Origin: an uncultured Veillonella sp.
GTDB lineage: Bacteria; Bacillota; Negativicutes; Veillonellales; Veillonellaceae
Length of the DNA: 64,000 nucleotides
Reading direction: 5' to 3'
Assembly (NCBI GenBank): GCA_900544365.1
Contig: UQVF01000004.1
Coordinates: 1-64,000, forward strand
Shown: positions 7,910-17,253 of the stretch, piece by piece
How the letters are laid out: every line of letters starts with the position of its first letter
Numbering within the stretch: position 1 is the stretch's first letter
Notes under the pieces: generated by a model
Seen by the model: the letters and a program-made list of their open reading frames with translations, nothing else
Databases searched by the model: none
Told to the model about the DNA's origin: nothing
Made by a program: the position numbers and the translations under genes

Positions 7910-10900
7910 ATGGTAGAGAGATTTAATGAATCAAATTATGAAAGTGGAATTGTAGAGCTATTTGTTGAGGAATTAGGCTATACTGCTGCGATTGGTTCTG
8001 AGTTACAACAAGAGATAACTAATCCGTTTTTAGAGGATGAAATAGAAAATTTATATTCTATTAACTTTGCTTTACCAAAGAAAGCCGTTTATAAGGCAAT
8101 TCAAAAGATACGATTCTTAGAGAACGGAACGTTAGAGCAGCGGAATGCACTATTTACAGATTATTTACAAAATGGTGTGCCTGTATCTTATAGAGACCAA
8201 GGAAGCGGATATCATGAAGATCGTAATGTAATTGTAAAATTAATTGATTATGATAAGGTTGAGGCTAACTCTTTTTATATCGTGCAACAATTTAATATCA
8301 AGGAATATGAAGCACAAGGTGTAAAAGGGCATAAAAGGCCAGATATTGTTTTATTCATTAATGGTTTACCATTGGTTGTTATGGAATTAAAATCTCCATA
8401 CAGAGAGTTACAAGACGAGGATGATCCATATAAACAAATTCGTAATGCCATCAAAGCTTTACCAACCTTTTTTTCGTATAATGCGATTTGTGTGATTAGT
8501 GACCAGTTAACCAATCGGGCGGGTACGATTACATCTTCCTTCGATCGTTTTATGGAATGGAAAAGTAAGGATGGCACACAAGAAGATATTCGAATTGCTG
8601 GATATAATACTTTTTTTGAAGGAATTTTTGAGAAAAGCCGGTTATTAGATATCATAAAAAACTTTATATGTTATGTAAATGAAAGTAGTAAGACATTTAA
8701 AATTATGGCGGCCTATCATCAATATTTTGCCGTTAATAAAGCGATTATTTCTACTAAAAAAGCAAGTGTTACAGATGGTAAAGGTGGAGTATTTTGGCAT
8801 ACACAAGGTAGTGGAAAGTCTCTATCTATGGTTTTCTATGCTCAGCTTTTGCAAAAAGCATTACAGAGTCCTACTATTGTAGTGATTACAGATCGGAATG
8901 ATTTAGATGATCAACTCTTTGCTCAGTTTTCTAAATGTCGTGAGTTTTTACGACAAACACCAATTCAAGCTGAAAGTAGAGCACATTTGGTAGAACTTTT
9001 AGAAAATCGGAAAGTGAATGGCATCATTTTTACTACGATGCAAAAATTTGAAGAAGCGGATGGTCCACTTAATACGCGAAATAATATTATTGTGATAGCT
9101 GATGAAGCGCATCGCGGACAATATGGATTAGTAGAGAAAGTTGATGAACTAGGGAATATTAAACGCGGTATTGCTCGAATGATTAGAGATGCATTACCAA
9201 ATGCTACCTATATAGGATTTACGGGGACGCCCATTTCTCAAGAAGACAGGAGTACACGAGAGGTATTTGGAGATTATATTGATATCTATGATATGACGCA
9301 AGCGGTTAAAGATGATGCTACTCGTCCAGTATATTATGAAAGTCGTGTTATCAAGCTTAACTTAGATCAAGATGTACTAAGTTTAATTGATGCAGAATAT
9401 GATATTCTGGCTACCAAAGCTGAAGAACAAGCTGTAGAAAAAAGTAAGCATAAACTAAGTACGCTAGAGGCTGTTCTCGGACATGACAATACGATAGAAT
9501 CGTTAGTTGAGGATATTATTAATCATTATGAACGTGAACGAGAGCAATTATTAACAGGAAAGGCTATGATTGTAGCGTATTCTAGACCAATTGCGATGAA
9601 AATTTACTATAAGATACTGGAAAAGAGACCGGATTGGCAAGAGAAAGTGGCTGTGGTCATGACTGGTAGCAATTCTGATCCTGAGGAATGGCAATCTATT
9701 ATTGGTAACAAGGCGCACAAGGTTGAGCTAGCAAATAGCTTTAAAGATAATAGTTCGCCTCTAAAGATTGCGATTGTCGTTGATATGTGGCTAACAGGTT
9801 TTGATGTGCCATCACTTGCTACGATGTACATTTATAAACAAATGAAGGGTCATAACTTGATGCAGGCGATTGCTAGAGTTAATCGTGTATTTGAGGGTAA
9901 GTCTGGAGGCTTAATCGTTGATTACGTAGGAATTGCTAGAGCCCTTAAACAAGCTATGAATGACTATACAAAACGAGATCAGGATAATTATGGAAATATG
10001 GATATTGCTAAAACCGCATATCCTAAATTCCAGGAAAAGCTTTCTGTATGTCGTGACTTATTTCATGGGTTTGACTATAGTATCTTCTTTAATGGGTCAG
10101 CTAAAGAGAGGTCTTTTGTTATTACAGAAGGTTTAAACTTTATGCTAGATAATACAAGAGAAGAAACAAGTAATATTTATTTGCAAGAAGCTCTAGTATT
10201 ACATAAATCATTATCTCTATGCTCTTCGTTAGCACGAGAAGAGGAGCGAATTGAGGCAGCATATTTTGAAGCGGTTCGTGTGTTGATTGAACGCTTTCGT
10301 GATAAAGGGGGTAATAAAATTCCTTTTGTAGAGATTAACAAGAGAATTAATGAGCTATTAAAGCATAGCATTCAGAGTCAGGGTGTGGTGGCTTTATTTA
10401 CAGACCTTGAAGAAAAGGTATCTTTATTTGACCCAGAATTCTTAGCTGATGTAGCAGCTATGAATCAAAAGAACTTAGCTATTGAAATGTTAAAGCGATT
10501 AATAGGGGAACAAATTAGTATTCATAGACGTCAAAATTTTATCAAAGCTGAGAAGTTTAGTGAATTAATGAATGGATCTTTAAAACGTTATATTAATGGG
10601 CTAATTTCAAATGAAGAAGTTATTGCAGAGCTATTAGAATTAGCTAAGCAAATTGCTGAGGCAAAAAAGATGGGTGAAGAATTAGGGTTAACTGCAGATG
10701 AATTAGCCTTTTATGATGCGTTGACACAACCACAAGCGGTTAAAGATTTTTATACCCATAATGCTTTAATTAATATTACTAAAGAACTAGTTGATATGTT
10801 ACGTAAAAATCGTACAGTGGATTGGCGATTGAGAGAAAGTGCACAGGCAAAAATGCGCCGAATGGTTAAAAAATTATTGCGTAACTACAAGTATCCACCG

Positions 10901-11050
10901 GATGAAACGGAAGGTGCATTGGAAGGTGTTATGCGACAATGTGAACTTTGGGCTGACAATACAGATTATGATCATCAAGAAAGTATTTTCTATCATGATT
11001 TTGCCAATACTGACGAGACTCAAGTTGCAGAAGGTAGTAATCTCAAGTGA
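7910..11050 (+). CDS. hsdR: type I restriction endonuclease subunit HsdR
   Basis: HsdR of 1046 aa, the ATP-driven translocase and nuclease of the complex. The N-terminal PD-(D/E)xK nuclease site is visible as D145 and E159-L-K161. The SF2 helicase follows, with Walker A TQGSGKS (298-304), DEAH (398-401) and GFTGTP. The C-terminal region is helical and probably docks on HsdM. The start has a strong AAGGAGGGAG ribosome site. It lies outside the invertible DNA, so it stays in place whatever the orientation of the hsdS region. Its intact motifs mean the system can probably restrict; specificity would change with HsdS. Confidence 0.95.
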   Translation: MVERFNESNYESGIVELFVEELGYTAAIGSELQQEITNPFLEDEIENLYSINFALPKKAVYKAIQKIRFLENGTLEQRNALFTDYLQNGVPVSYRDQGSGYHEDRNVIVKLIDYDKVEANSFYIVQQFNIKEYEAQGVKGHKRPDIVLFINGLPLVVMELKSPYRELQDEDDPYKQIRNAIKALPTFFSYNAICVISDQLTNRAGTITSSFDRFMEWKSKDGTQEDIRIAGYNTFFEGIFEKSRLLDIIKNFICYVNESSKTFKIMAAYHQYFAVNKAIISTKKASVTDGKGGVFWHTQGSGKSLSMVFYAQLLQKALQSPTIVVITDRNDLDDQLFAQFSKCREFLRQTPIQAESRAHLVELLENRKVNGIIFTTMQKFEEADGPLNTRNNIIVIADEAHRGQYGLVEKVDELGNIKRGIARMIRDALPNATYIGFTGTPISQEDRSTREVFGDYIDIYDMTQAVKDDATRPVYYESRVIKLNLDQDVLSLIDAEYDILATKAEEQAVEKSKHKLSTLEAVLGHDNTIESLVEDIINHYEREREQLLTGKAMIVAYSRPIAMKIYYKILEKRPDWQEKVAVVMTGSNSDPEEWQSIIGNKAHKVELANSFKDNSSPLKIAIVVDMWLTGFDVPSLATMYIYKQMKGHNLMQAIARVNRVFEGKSGGLIVDYVGIARALKQAMNDYTKRDQDNYGNMDIAKTAYPKFQEKLSVCRDLFHGFDYSIFFNGSAKERSFVITEGLNFMLDNTREETSNIYLQEALVLHKSLSLCSSLAREEERIEAAYFEAVRVLIERFRDKGGNKIPFVEINKRINELLKHSIQSQGVVALFTDLEEKVSLFDPEFLADVAAMNQKNLAIEMLKRLIGEQISIHRRQNFIKAEKFSELMNGSLKRYINGLISNEEVIAELLELAKQIAEAKKMGEELGLTADELAFYDALTQPQAVKDFYTHNALINITKELVDMLRKNRTVDWRLRESAQAKMRRMVKKLLRNYKYPPDETEGALEGVMRQCELWADNTDYDHQESIFYHDFANTDETQVAEGSNLK

Positions 11051-11086
11051 TAACAAGTTGATAATTATATATTGTTTGGTTATAGT

Positions 11087-11123
11087 AAGAATACCTAACC
11101 TAAGCACTAGGCTAGGTATTCTT
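11087..11123 (+). terminator. Rho-independent terminator after hsdR
   Basis: An 11 bp stem (AAGAATACCTA with its complement) with partial inner pairing is followed by CTTTTATT. It closes the restriction-modification island. Confidence 0.75.
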
Positions 11124-11295
11124 TTATTAACAAAGGAAATGATAGTGTTAGTGTTGTCATCGTCAAAACAAATGAGTTTCTAACGACATCATGAATCATT
11201 TTCTAGTAGTACATTTTTACACACTGTGTTAGTATTAATCATAGAATAGGTATTGATTTTATGTGGCAATGTAGAAGAAGAATGGAGGGAATAGG

Positions 11296-11805
11296 ATGAC
11301 AGAGTTACATATGTATTTAGGATATTTGATGGCATGGACTATATACCAATTATGGTCTATTCACAGATGGATAAAATCGGAGTCAAAAGAGGAAAAAGCT
11401 GAGAATGCGGGGCATGCATTGGAGGAGGTTTTAAACTTTATTTCTCCTAAGGCAGTGGCTGGTTTGGCCATGAGTGGAATCATTTTTACAGGGGCTGCAG
11501 ATGTGTTAGGAATTTTGTTAGTGAAAGGCTTCATGCGTGATCCTCACTGGTTAGATAATTTACTACTAGGTCTCGTTTGTGTAAGTATTATAGTGGGAAT
11601 TCGTTCTGCCATTGTAGCGTATCGTATTGTCCTAAGTGCATCTAATTCTCGCCAACCAGACCTCTTTTTAGTGCGCCATGAACGATTATTTAAAAAGAGT
11701 CCTATGGACCTAGAGAGCATAGTAAATCGTACATTACATATCCTATATGCAGGATTTGCTATCTATACAATGGTCATTCTGTTACAATTATTACATATTT
11801 TATAA
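11296..11805 (+). CDS. small integral membrane protein of unknown function
   Basis: A 169 aa protein I do not recognise. An N-terminal hydrophobic segment (about 5-22) is followed by a short charged stretch. Three further hydrophobic segments lie at about 52-76, 88-112 and 146-168, which suggests four membrane spans. A basic, polar loop lies between the last two. The ATG has a TGGAGGGAAT ribosome site. It is followed after about 135 bp by a methyltransferase gene on the same strand. No catalytic motif is visible. Confidence 0.7.
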   Translation: MTELHMYLGYLMAWTIYQLWSIHRWIKSESKEEKAENAGHALEEVLNFISPKAVAGLAMSGIIFTGAADVLGILLVKGFMRDPHWLDNLLLGLVCVSIIVGIRSAIVAYRIVLSASNSRQPDLFLVRHERLFKKSPMDLESIVNRTLHILYAGFAIYTMVILLQLLHIL

Positions 11806-11940
11806 GATAACTACTCATCATATATGTATAGTATATTAGAAAAAATAAATAGAATTTGTTATAATTACATTGATTACATTGAATGTGAAGAGGTGCAGAA
11901 GAATGGAATATCCTGTACGTTAAATATAAGAAAGGCATAT

Positions 11941-13515
11941 ATGATGAAAGCAAAAAATAATACTTTTGTTTCACAACAAGAATCAGAAGCCATTGAAGTA
12001 TTAAAAAGTTCTTATAATGAATTGATTTATCCATCTAAATCGTTTGGAGTTACGGCTATTAACTCTATTGAGGCTAAAGCAAAACTATGGGGCTTGGATC
12101 CAGTGCCGGCAAAAGAGGCGCGAGTGTTGGAGCTAGGTTGCTCCATGGGAGGCAATATTATAGGACAAGCCGTATATCATCCAAAGGCATCTTTTATAGG
12201 TGTAGATCTTAGCACATCTCAAATCGAAATTGGCAATGAAATTATTAAGTTTATGGAACTAGATAATATTACATTGTTAGAAAAAGATATCATGACCATT
12301 GATAAAAGTTTTGGTACTTTTGATTACATTATTGTGCATGGCATTTGGTCTTGGGTACCGGATGTGGTGAAAGATAAAATTTTAGAGATTTGTAATGTTA
12401 ACCTTTCAGAACGAGGGGTTGCTTATGTATCTTATAATGTATATCCGGGATGGAATCGATTAAATCAAGTTCGAGAAATGATGAAATTTGCTACTCGATA
12501 TGATGAAGATTTGGATTTATTATCACGTACAGAAAAAGCTGTAGTATTTGTGCGCCATATAACTGAACTTATTAAAAATTCTAAAGAAGTTGTTCCTAAA
12601 CAAGGATGGAAAGTGGATTCATTTGATTCGGCGTTGGATCATAAATTGTATTATATCGCGCATGAATATCTGGAACCTATTAACGATCCTGTATATATAA
12701 CGGAGTTCATTAATAGAGCGAAAGAACATCGATTGACCTACGTAGCAGATACAGATTTTCAATTATCGGCTATTACTTGGATGAAACCAGAGCGTGCAGA
12801 ACTGATTAGAAATTTATCGGGTGGTGACTGGAATACAAAGGAACAAATTTTAGATTTCTATTATGATACGCAGTTCCGTCGTTCTCTGTTATGTCATGCA
12901 TCACAAGCTCATAGACTGCGTCACCATGAAGAATTTTTACTCGCTTCTTTGGATAGTATTTTCTTTAGAGCTACGAATAAAGCAGATACCCTTATAGACT
13001 CTACAAACCCTGTAGAGCAATCTATTGTTAACTTATGTCGTGCAGGAAAAACCTTCTCCATAGAAGATTGTAAATCTGGAATAGAACAATTGAGGCTAGG
13101 TTTAGAATATCATGAGATAGATGTATATAGTATGATAATTCGATTCCTTTTATGTGGAATTATAGGGGCTACATCGGAAGCAAGAGAGTGTAATGCTTTT
13201 ATAGAAGGAGTATCCACGGTATCTAAAGAACTGGCAAATTATGTTCAAACAGTGGTTGACCGTGGAGGAAAGGATTTTATCAACGTATCTGATTTGTATA
13301 ATGATAGCATTGATGGTCTTAACTCTGGACATGTATTGATGATGAAATCATTAGAAACTCCAAAAACACGAGAAGAGTTATATACGATTGCAGATGATAT
13401 TTTAGCAGTGAATGAAACTTTGCCATCTGGAGAACTAGTGCCTAAACAGGGTCGTACAGTAGTGGATGGTATATTACATGATCTGGGTGAACTTTGTTTC
13501 CTTAATAATGGATGA
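11941..13515 (+). CDS. class I SAM-dependent methyltransferase with regulatory domain
   Basis: About 524 aa. The start at 11941 (ATGATG) is preferred: AGAAAGG lies 7 nt upstream and the homologous region begins soon after, although the frame is open from 11824. SAM motif I is VLELGCSMGGN at about 59-69, followed by an acidic VDLS motif. The C-terminal half, rich in charged helices, resembles the methyltransferase regulatory domain that often follows this catalytic domain. The substrate is unknown. It ends just before a strong bidirectional terminator facing pepD. Confidence 0.75.
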   Translation: MMKAKNNTFVSQQESEAIEVLKSSYNELIYPSKSFGVTAINSIEAKAKLWGLDPVPAKEARVLELGCSMGGNIIGQAVYHPKASFIGVDLSTSQIEIGNEIIKFMELDNITLLEKDIMTIDKSFGTFDYIIVHGIWSWVPDVVKDKILEICNVNLSERGVAYVSYNVYPGWNRLNQVREMMKFATRYDEDLDLLSRTEKAVVFVRHITELIKNSKEVVPKQGWKVDSFDSALDHKLYYIAHEYLEPINDPVYITEFINRAKEHRLTYVADTDFQLSAITWMKPERAELIRNLSGGDWNTKEQILDFYYDTQFRRSLLCHASQAHRLRHHEEFLLASLDSIFFRATNKADTLIDSTNPVEQSIVNLCRAGKTFSIEDCKSGIEQLRLGLEYHEIDVYSMIIRFLLCGIIGATSEARECNAFIEGVSTVSKELANYVQTVVDRGGKDFINVSDLYNDSIDGLNSGHVLMMKSLETPKTREELYTIADDILAVNETLPSGELVPKQGRTVVDGILHDLGELCFLNNG

Positions 13516-13558
13516 TAAGATAGGTGCAGAGAGCGTAAGAAAAAAGCAATTTAGACAT

Positions 13559-13594
13559 AAAAAAGGGAAATAGCGGAAGCTATTTCCCTTTTTT
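13559..13594. terminator. bidirectional terminator
   Basis: A perfect 16 bp stem with a GGAA loop is bounded by A6 on the left and T6 on the right, so it works on both strands. It separates the convergent methyltransferase and pepD genes. Confidence 0.9.
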
Positions 13595-13610
13595 GGTATG
13601 GGCATATTGA

Positions 13611-15056
13611 TTATTTTAAATTTTTTAGTAAGGCTAATAAGAATGTAGATACGGTTGTTAATGCCGGCAAGTGTAATCGTTCTTTTGGTGTATGTGCCCC
13701 TAGAATAGTTGGGCCAAAGCTAATCATTTGTGTATGTGGTAATTGAGCTTTTAAGAGACCACATTCAAGACCAGCATGAACGGCTGTTACATGTGGCTTA
13801 ACACCGATAAGGTCTTCATAGATAGCAATAGCCTGTTCTTCTAATTGGCTGCCTCGTTCGTACTCCCAAGCAGGATAACGACCTTGTTCAGACGCGTTAA
13901 ATCCATGGGTATTGGCTAATGTTATAATGCGATCTCGAAGATATGTTAGTTGACTCATAGTTAAGCTACGTACAGAAATCAATACATCTACTTGTGTACC
14001 ATGATCTTCAACGATAGCAATATTATTACTTGTATCCACAAGACCTTCTAACTTTTTGCTCATACCGAACACACCATGTGGAGCTAAGTATAAGAATTGT
14101 AAAAGTGCTTGTGCTTGCGTATCTCCATAGATAGTAGAAGGAGGCTCACAAGGACTGAACGTCACCTCTAAATTTGGATCTTGTGGAGATAATTCGTGAC
14201 GAATGATAGTAGTATTGGATTGGATATGGGCTTGTAATGCGGCTGCGTCGGAGTTTTGGCAAAGAATGATTGCTTCTGCAGAACGAGGAATTGCATTATG
14301 TTTAGATCCCCCTATAAAACGGCTGATAGAGATAGGGGTTTCCCGATGGGCTTCTAGTAATAGTCTTGCTAAAATAGTGATAGCATTACCCAATTGTTCT
14401 CCAATTTCAATACCAGAATGACCACCATGTAATCCCTCTACAGAAATATGGAAGGATGATAATCCATCAGGTGTTGGTATCGTCTCTGTTGGTAATGTAA
14501 GGTCTAAGCGACAGCCACCGGCACAAGCAACGATAAATTCATGTTCTTGTTCTGTATCAATATTGAGTAAATACTTGCCGTGTAGTTTTTCTCCTTTCAC
14601 AGCCATAGCGCCATTCATACCTGTTTCTTCGTTCGTTGTGAATAAGCATTCCAATGGACCATGAGGGATAGATGTATCATCTAGAACAGCTAATGCCATT
14701 GCTACAGCAATCCCATTATCGGCCCCTAACGTAGTTTCATTGGCGTGTAACCACTCTCCATCCTCGATGAGTTCAATTGGATCCTTGGTAAAATTATGTG
14801 AAGATGTAGCAGATTTTTCAGCTACCATATCGATATGACCTTGTATGATAATAGGTGGATGACTTTCATAACCAGGAGTAGCATTCGCACGAATGATAAC
14901 GTTTAGTTCTTCATCACGTTCTACTTCATAGCCTCTATCGTTTGCAAATTGTAGTAGAAAATCGCTAATGCCCTGTTCATTGCCAGATTCACGAGGAATT
15001 TGGCTGATTTCTCGGAACCAATGCAATACGTTGGATGTATAATTAGTATCTGTCAT
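13611..15056 (-). CDS. pepD: aminoacyl-histidine dipeptidase PepD (M20 family)
   Basis: Cytoplasmic metallopeptidase of 481 aa that cleaves Xaa-His and other dipeptides. Metal ligands of the M20 fold are visible: His74 with Asp76 in GHIDM, Asp113 in GADNG, and Glu143-Glu144 in TNEETG. The lid domain follows the GGHSG-like stretch near residue 215, and a conserved His lies near the C-terminus. The length is normal for PepD. AAGAAAGG precedes the ATG on the minus strand. It is a single gene that diverges from the asparaginase gene. Confidence 0.92.
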   Translation of the reverse strand: MTDTNYTSNVLHWFREISQIPRESGNEQGISDFLLQFANDRGYEVERDEELNVIIRANATPGYESHPPIIIQGHIDMVAEKSATSSHNFTKDPIELIEDGEWLHANETTLGADNGIAVAMALAVLDDTSIPHGPLECLFTTNEETGMNGAMAVKGEKLHGKYLLNIDTEQEHEFIVACAGGCRLDLTLPTETIPTPDGLSSFHISVEGLHGGHSGIEIGEQLGNAITILARLLLEAHRETPISISRFIGGSKHNAIPRSAEAIILCQNSDAAALQAHIQSNTTIIRHELSPQDPNLEVTFSPCEPPSTIYGDTQAQALLQFLYLAPHGVFGMSKKLEGLVDTSNNIAIVEDHGTQVDVLISVRSLTMSQLTYLRDRIITLANTHGFNASEQGRYPAWEYERGSQLEEQAIAIYEDLIGVKPHVTAVHAGLECGLLKAQLPHTQMISFGPTILGAHTPKERLHLPALTTVSTFLLALLKNLK

Positions 15057-15197
15057 AATAGTACCTTTCTTAAGGATAAAATGTAATTATTAATATATTA
15101 ACTATACTCCTTTCATCGTAGAGGGTCAATATATAAAAGGGAAGATAAAGGTATAGATATATAGGGGCTTTTCTGATGAAATAGGAGGAAAAAGAAT

Positions 15198-15205
15198 GAT
15201 ATAAT
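15198..15205 (+). promoter_or_regulatory. promoter of the asparaginase gene
   Basis: TATAAT at 15200-15205 overlaps an upstream TG dinucleotide close to an extended -10. It lies 30 bp before the ATG, so the leader is very short. No -35 box is obvious. Confidence 0.45.
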
Positions 15206-15235
15206 AGGAGTAATGATTTTCAAGGAGGTTTCTAT

Positions 15236-16213
15236 ATGAAAGATAAAAAGATTGTCATAATAGGGACAGGAGGCACAATTGCTGGCAAGGGTCAGGGTGC
15301 TAGTGCATTAACAGAATATACAGCAGGATCTATAGGTGTAGATGAACTCATACAAGCAGTGCCTGGATTAGAGGACTATGGTCCTTTTGAAAGTGTGCAA
15401 TTTTCGAATATTGATAGTTCAGAAATGAGTCCCTACCGTTGGGTACGTTTGGCCGTACTCATTAATGAAGTAGCTAGCCGAGAAGATGTAGGGGGGATCG
15501 TAATTACTCATGGTACTGACACGATGGAAGAAACCGCCTATTTCTTGCAATTGACGGTAGGTACGGATATACCTGTTGTGATGACTGGGTCTATGCGCCC
15601 GGCTACGGCATTGAGTGCGGATGGACCAGTTAATTTGTTACAAGCCGTGCAAGTAGTTCGAAGTACAAGTGCCATAGGGCAAGGTGTACTGGTAGTCATG
15701 AATGGGTATATTGATAGTGCTCGAGATGTGGCAAAGCTACATACTACAGATGTGGCAACATTTGGAAATGCACAATGGGGACATATAGGATATGTACAAG
15801 ATGGAAAAGCTTATTTCTACTACAGCCCGTGTCGATGTCATAGTAAGTACAGTGAGTTTGTTCTTCGGGAAGAAGTAGAATTGCCTTCAGTGGGAATTGT
15901 CAATCTCTATGGAGGGATGGATACAGAAATCATAAAAATGGTAGCTAGCTGCTCACAAGGATTGGTCATCGGTGGTTTTGGAAATGGTACATTGCCACAA
16001 GGTGTGCTTGATGTATTGCATACCATAGATGTACCGAAGGTACGCGCTTCACGAATTGGGAATGGCATTGTATCGAGCCAGTCATCGGATGCAAAAGAGG
16101 GACTTATCGTCAGCGATTCCTTATCACCTGTGAAAGCTAGAATACTATTAATGCTAGCTCTACAACAAAAACGGAGACGAGAAGAATTGAAAGCAATCTT
16201 TGAAACCTACTAA
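15236..16213 (+). CDS. L-asparaginase (type II-like sequence, no signal peptide)
   Basis: Hydrolyses asparagine to aspartate and ammonia; aspartate could feed fumarate and succinate metabolism. The 325 aa sequence contains both catalytic motifs: Thr14 in TGGTIAG, and Thr94-Asp95 in THGTDTMEETA, followed by a conserved Lys in the DVAKLHTTD region. The sequence resembles type II enzymes, which are usually exported, but the protein starts directly with the first beta strand and has no signal peptide, so a cytoplasmic place is likely. CAAGGAGG precedes the ATG. Confidence 0.9.
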   Translation: MKDKKIVIIGTGGTIAGKGQGASALTEYTAGSIGVDELIQAVPGLEDYGPFESVQFSNIDSSEMSPYRWVRLAVLINEVASREDVGGIVITHGTDTMEETAYFLQLTVGTDIPVVMTGSMRPATALSADGPVNLLQAVQVVRSTSAIGQGVLVVMNGYIDSARDVAKLHTTDVATFGNAQWGHIGYVQDGKAYFYYSPCRCHSKYSEFVLREEVELPSVGIVNLYGGMDTEIIKMVASCSQGLVIGGFGNGTLPQGVLDVLHTIDVPKVRASRIGNGIVSSQSSDAKEGLIVSDSLSPVKARILLMLALQQKRRREELKAIFETY

Positions 16214-16269
16214 ATGGTCACCTATTGTGCCAAGTAGTCTATGGTGGGCATCATTTAATTACATAAAAG

Positions 16270-16340
16270 AAGAGCACGGCATATTCCTTTGCAAAGGGTA
16301 TTTCATATTGTTTGTTTAGGAACAGACCGTGCTCTTTTTA
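16270..16340 (+). terminator. terminator after the asparaginase gene
   Basis: AAGAGCACGG (16270-16279) pairs with CCGTGCTCTT (16327-16336) and is followed by TTTT. The 47 nt between the arms holds a smaller hairpin (CCTTTGCAAAGG). Confidence 0.7.
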
Positions 16341-16359
16341 TGTTTATAATAGTTAGTGT

Positions 16360-17097
16360 TTATAAGGTTAAGGTATTTCCATTTTCTATGGCTTTTTCAA
16401 TGGCAGATCGGACAGCTTTTGCCAAAGTGTCTCCAAACTGGGAGAAAGTACCTACGTCTGAGAGGAGTTCTCCGTTAGGGTCTATAGTCATAATGACGCC
16501 ATCTGTAGATGTCCCCGTAGCTGGAAGATCTGTGAGGATGCTATGTATGCCTAATGACTGAAGGGCTACAGTCTTTGCCTCTGTAATGGTGATGAGTGCT
16601 TTTGTTAAAGCTCCATCGGTGAGGGCACAATTGGTAAATACTAACAAATTAATAGTGCCAGCGCTGTGAAAGGATCCATCTTGTTCATAGTATGTATACC
16701 CATCGCCGGCTCGGTGTGCAGTTTGTTCTGTGCCGGCTGTGGCGATGACTTCTACGATAATGGAACCTTCTGCTTGGCAGACATATGCGTGGCGATTCAT
16801 AGAGGCACTGGTTAAGAGAGCCGTACAGAAATGGATTGGCAAGTCTAAGTGTACACACTCTTTAGCTAAATAAGCAGAAGTAGAGCCACCGGGTAGTTCG
16901 TGTTCATTTTCAACGAAAAAAGTTAATTGTTGGTTACGCACAGCCATGACATGGTGTAAGCCTCCGTTAAATGGGCTAGTACTAATGGCGTAAAAAGGCA
17001 TATCATAGGTAATAGTGATTGCCGAACTATGGATGTCTACATAACCGCCACTACGTAGTGTCGCAGGGGCATGATAGAGATTTTGAGGGGTATGCAT
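16360..17097 (-). CDS. cbiZ: adenosylcobinamide amidohydrolase CbiZ
   Basis: CbiZ cleaves adenosylcobinamide (or pseudocobalamin) to adenosylcobyric acid, which lets scavenged corrinoids re-enter B12 synthesis or be remodelled. The 245 aa protein shows typical CbiZ stretches: GGLHH near 45, GTINLLVFTN near 150, TEAKTVALQ near 180 and ATGTSTDG near 200. AGGAGG lies 4 nt before the ATG on the minus strand. It lies downstream of the two WYL-type genes but is separated by 156 bp and a hairpin, so it may have its own promoter. It fits a B12-dependent metabolism with two methylmalonyl-CoA mutases elsewhere in the window. Confidence 0.85.
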   Translation of the reverse strand: MHTPQNLYHAPATLRSGGYVDIHSSAITITYDMPFYAISTSPFNGGLHHVMAVRNQQLTFFVENEHELPGGSTSAYLAKECVHLDLPIHFCTALLTSASMNRHAYVCQAEGSIIVEVIATAGTEQTAHRAGDGYTYYEQDGSFHSAGTINLLVFTNCALTDGALTKALITITEAKTVALQSLGIHSILTDLPATGTSTDGVIMTIDPNGELLSDVGTFSQFGDTLAKAVRSAIEKAIENGNTLTL

Positions 17098-17192
17098 GAA
17101 GCCTCCTATGGTGTCTATATGATAGTTAAATGAATGTATAATAGTGATTTACAATATTCATGAATGTTCTATGTGGCACTTTTAAGAGATAT

Positions 17193-17226
17193 ATATATCC
17201 ATAGAGGGTATCCTTTATGGATATAT
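17193..17226 (-). terminator. hairpin between WYL genes and cbiZ
   Basis: ATATATCCATA (17193-17203) pairs with TATGGATATAT (17216-17226). On the minus strand it follows the WYL operon, but the T-run after it is poor, so termination may be partial. Confidence 0.4.
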
Positions 17227-17253
17227 GTTAGGGATCTACTAAAGGGGATAGAT

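Noticed and set aside
10839..11183. Overlapping frame at the end of hsdR
   Set aside because: It is in another frame of a well-supported gene and continues through the hsdR terminator.
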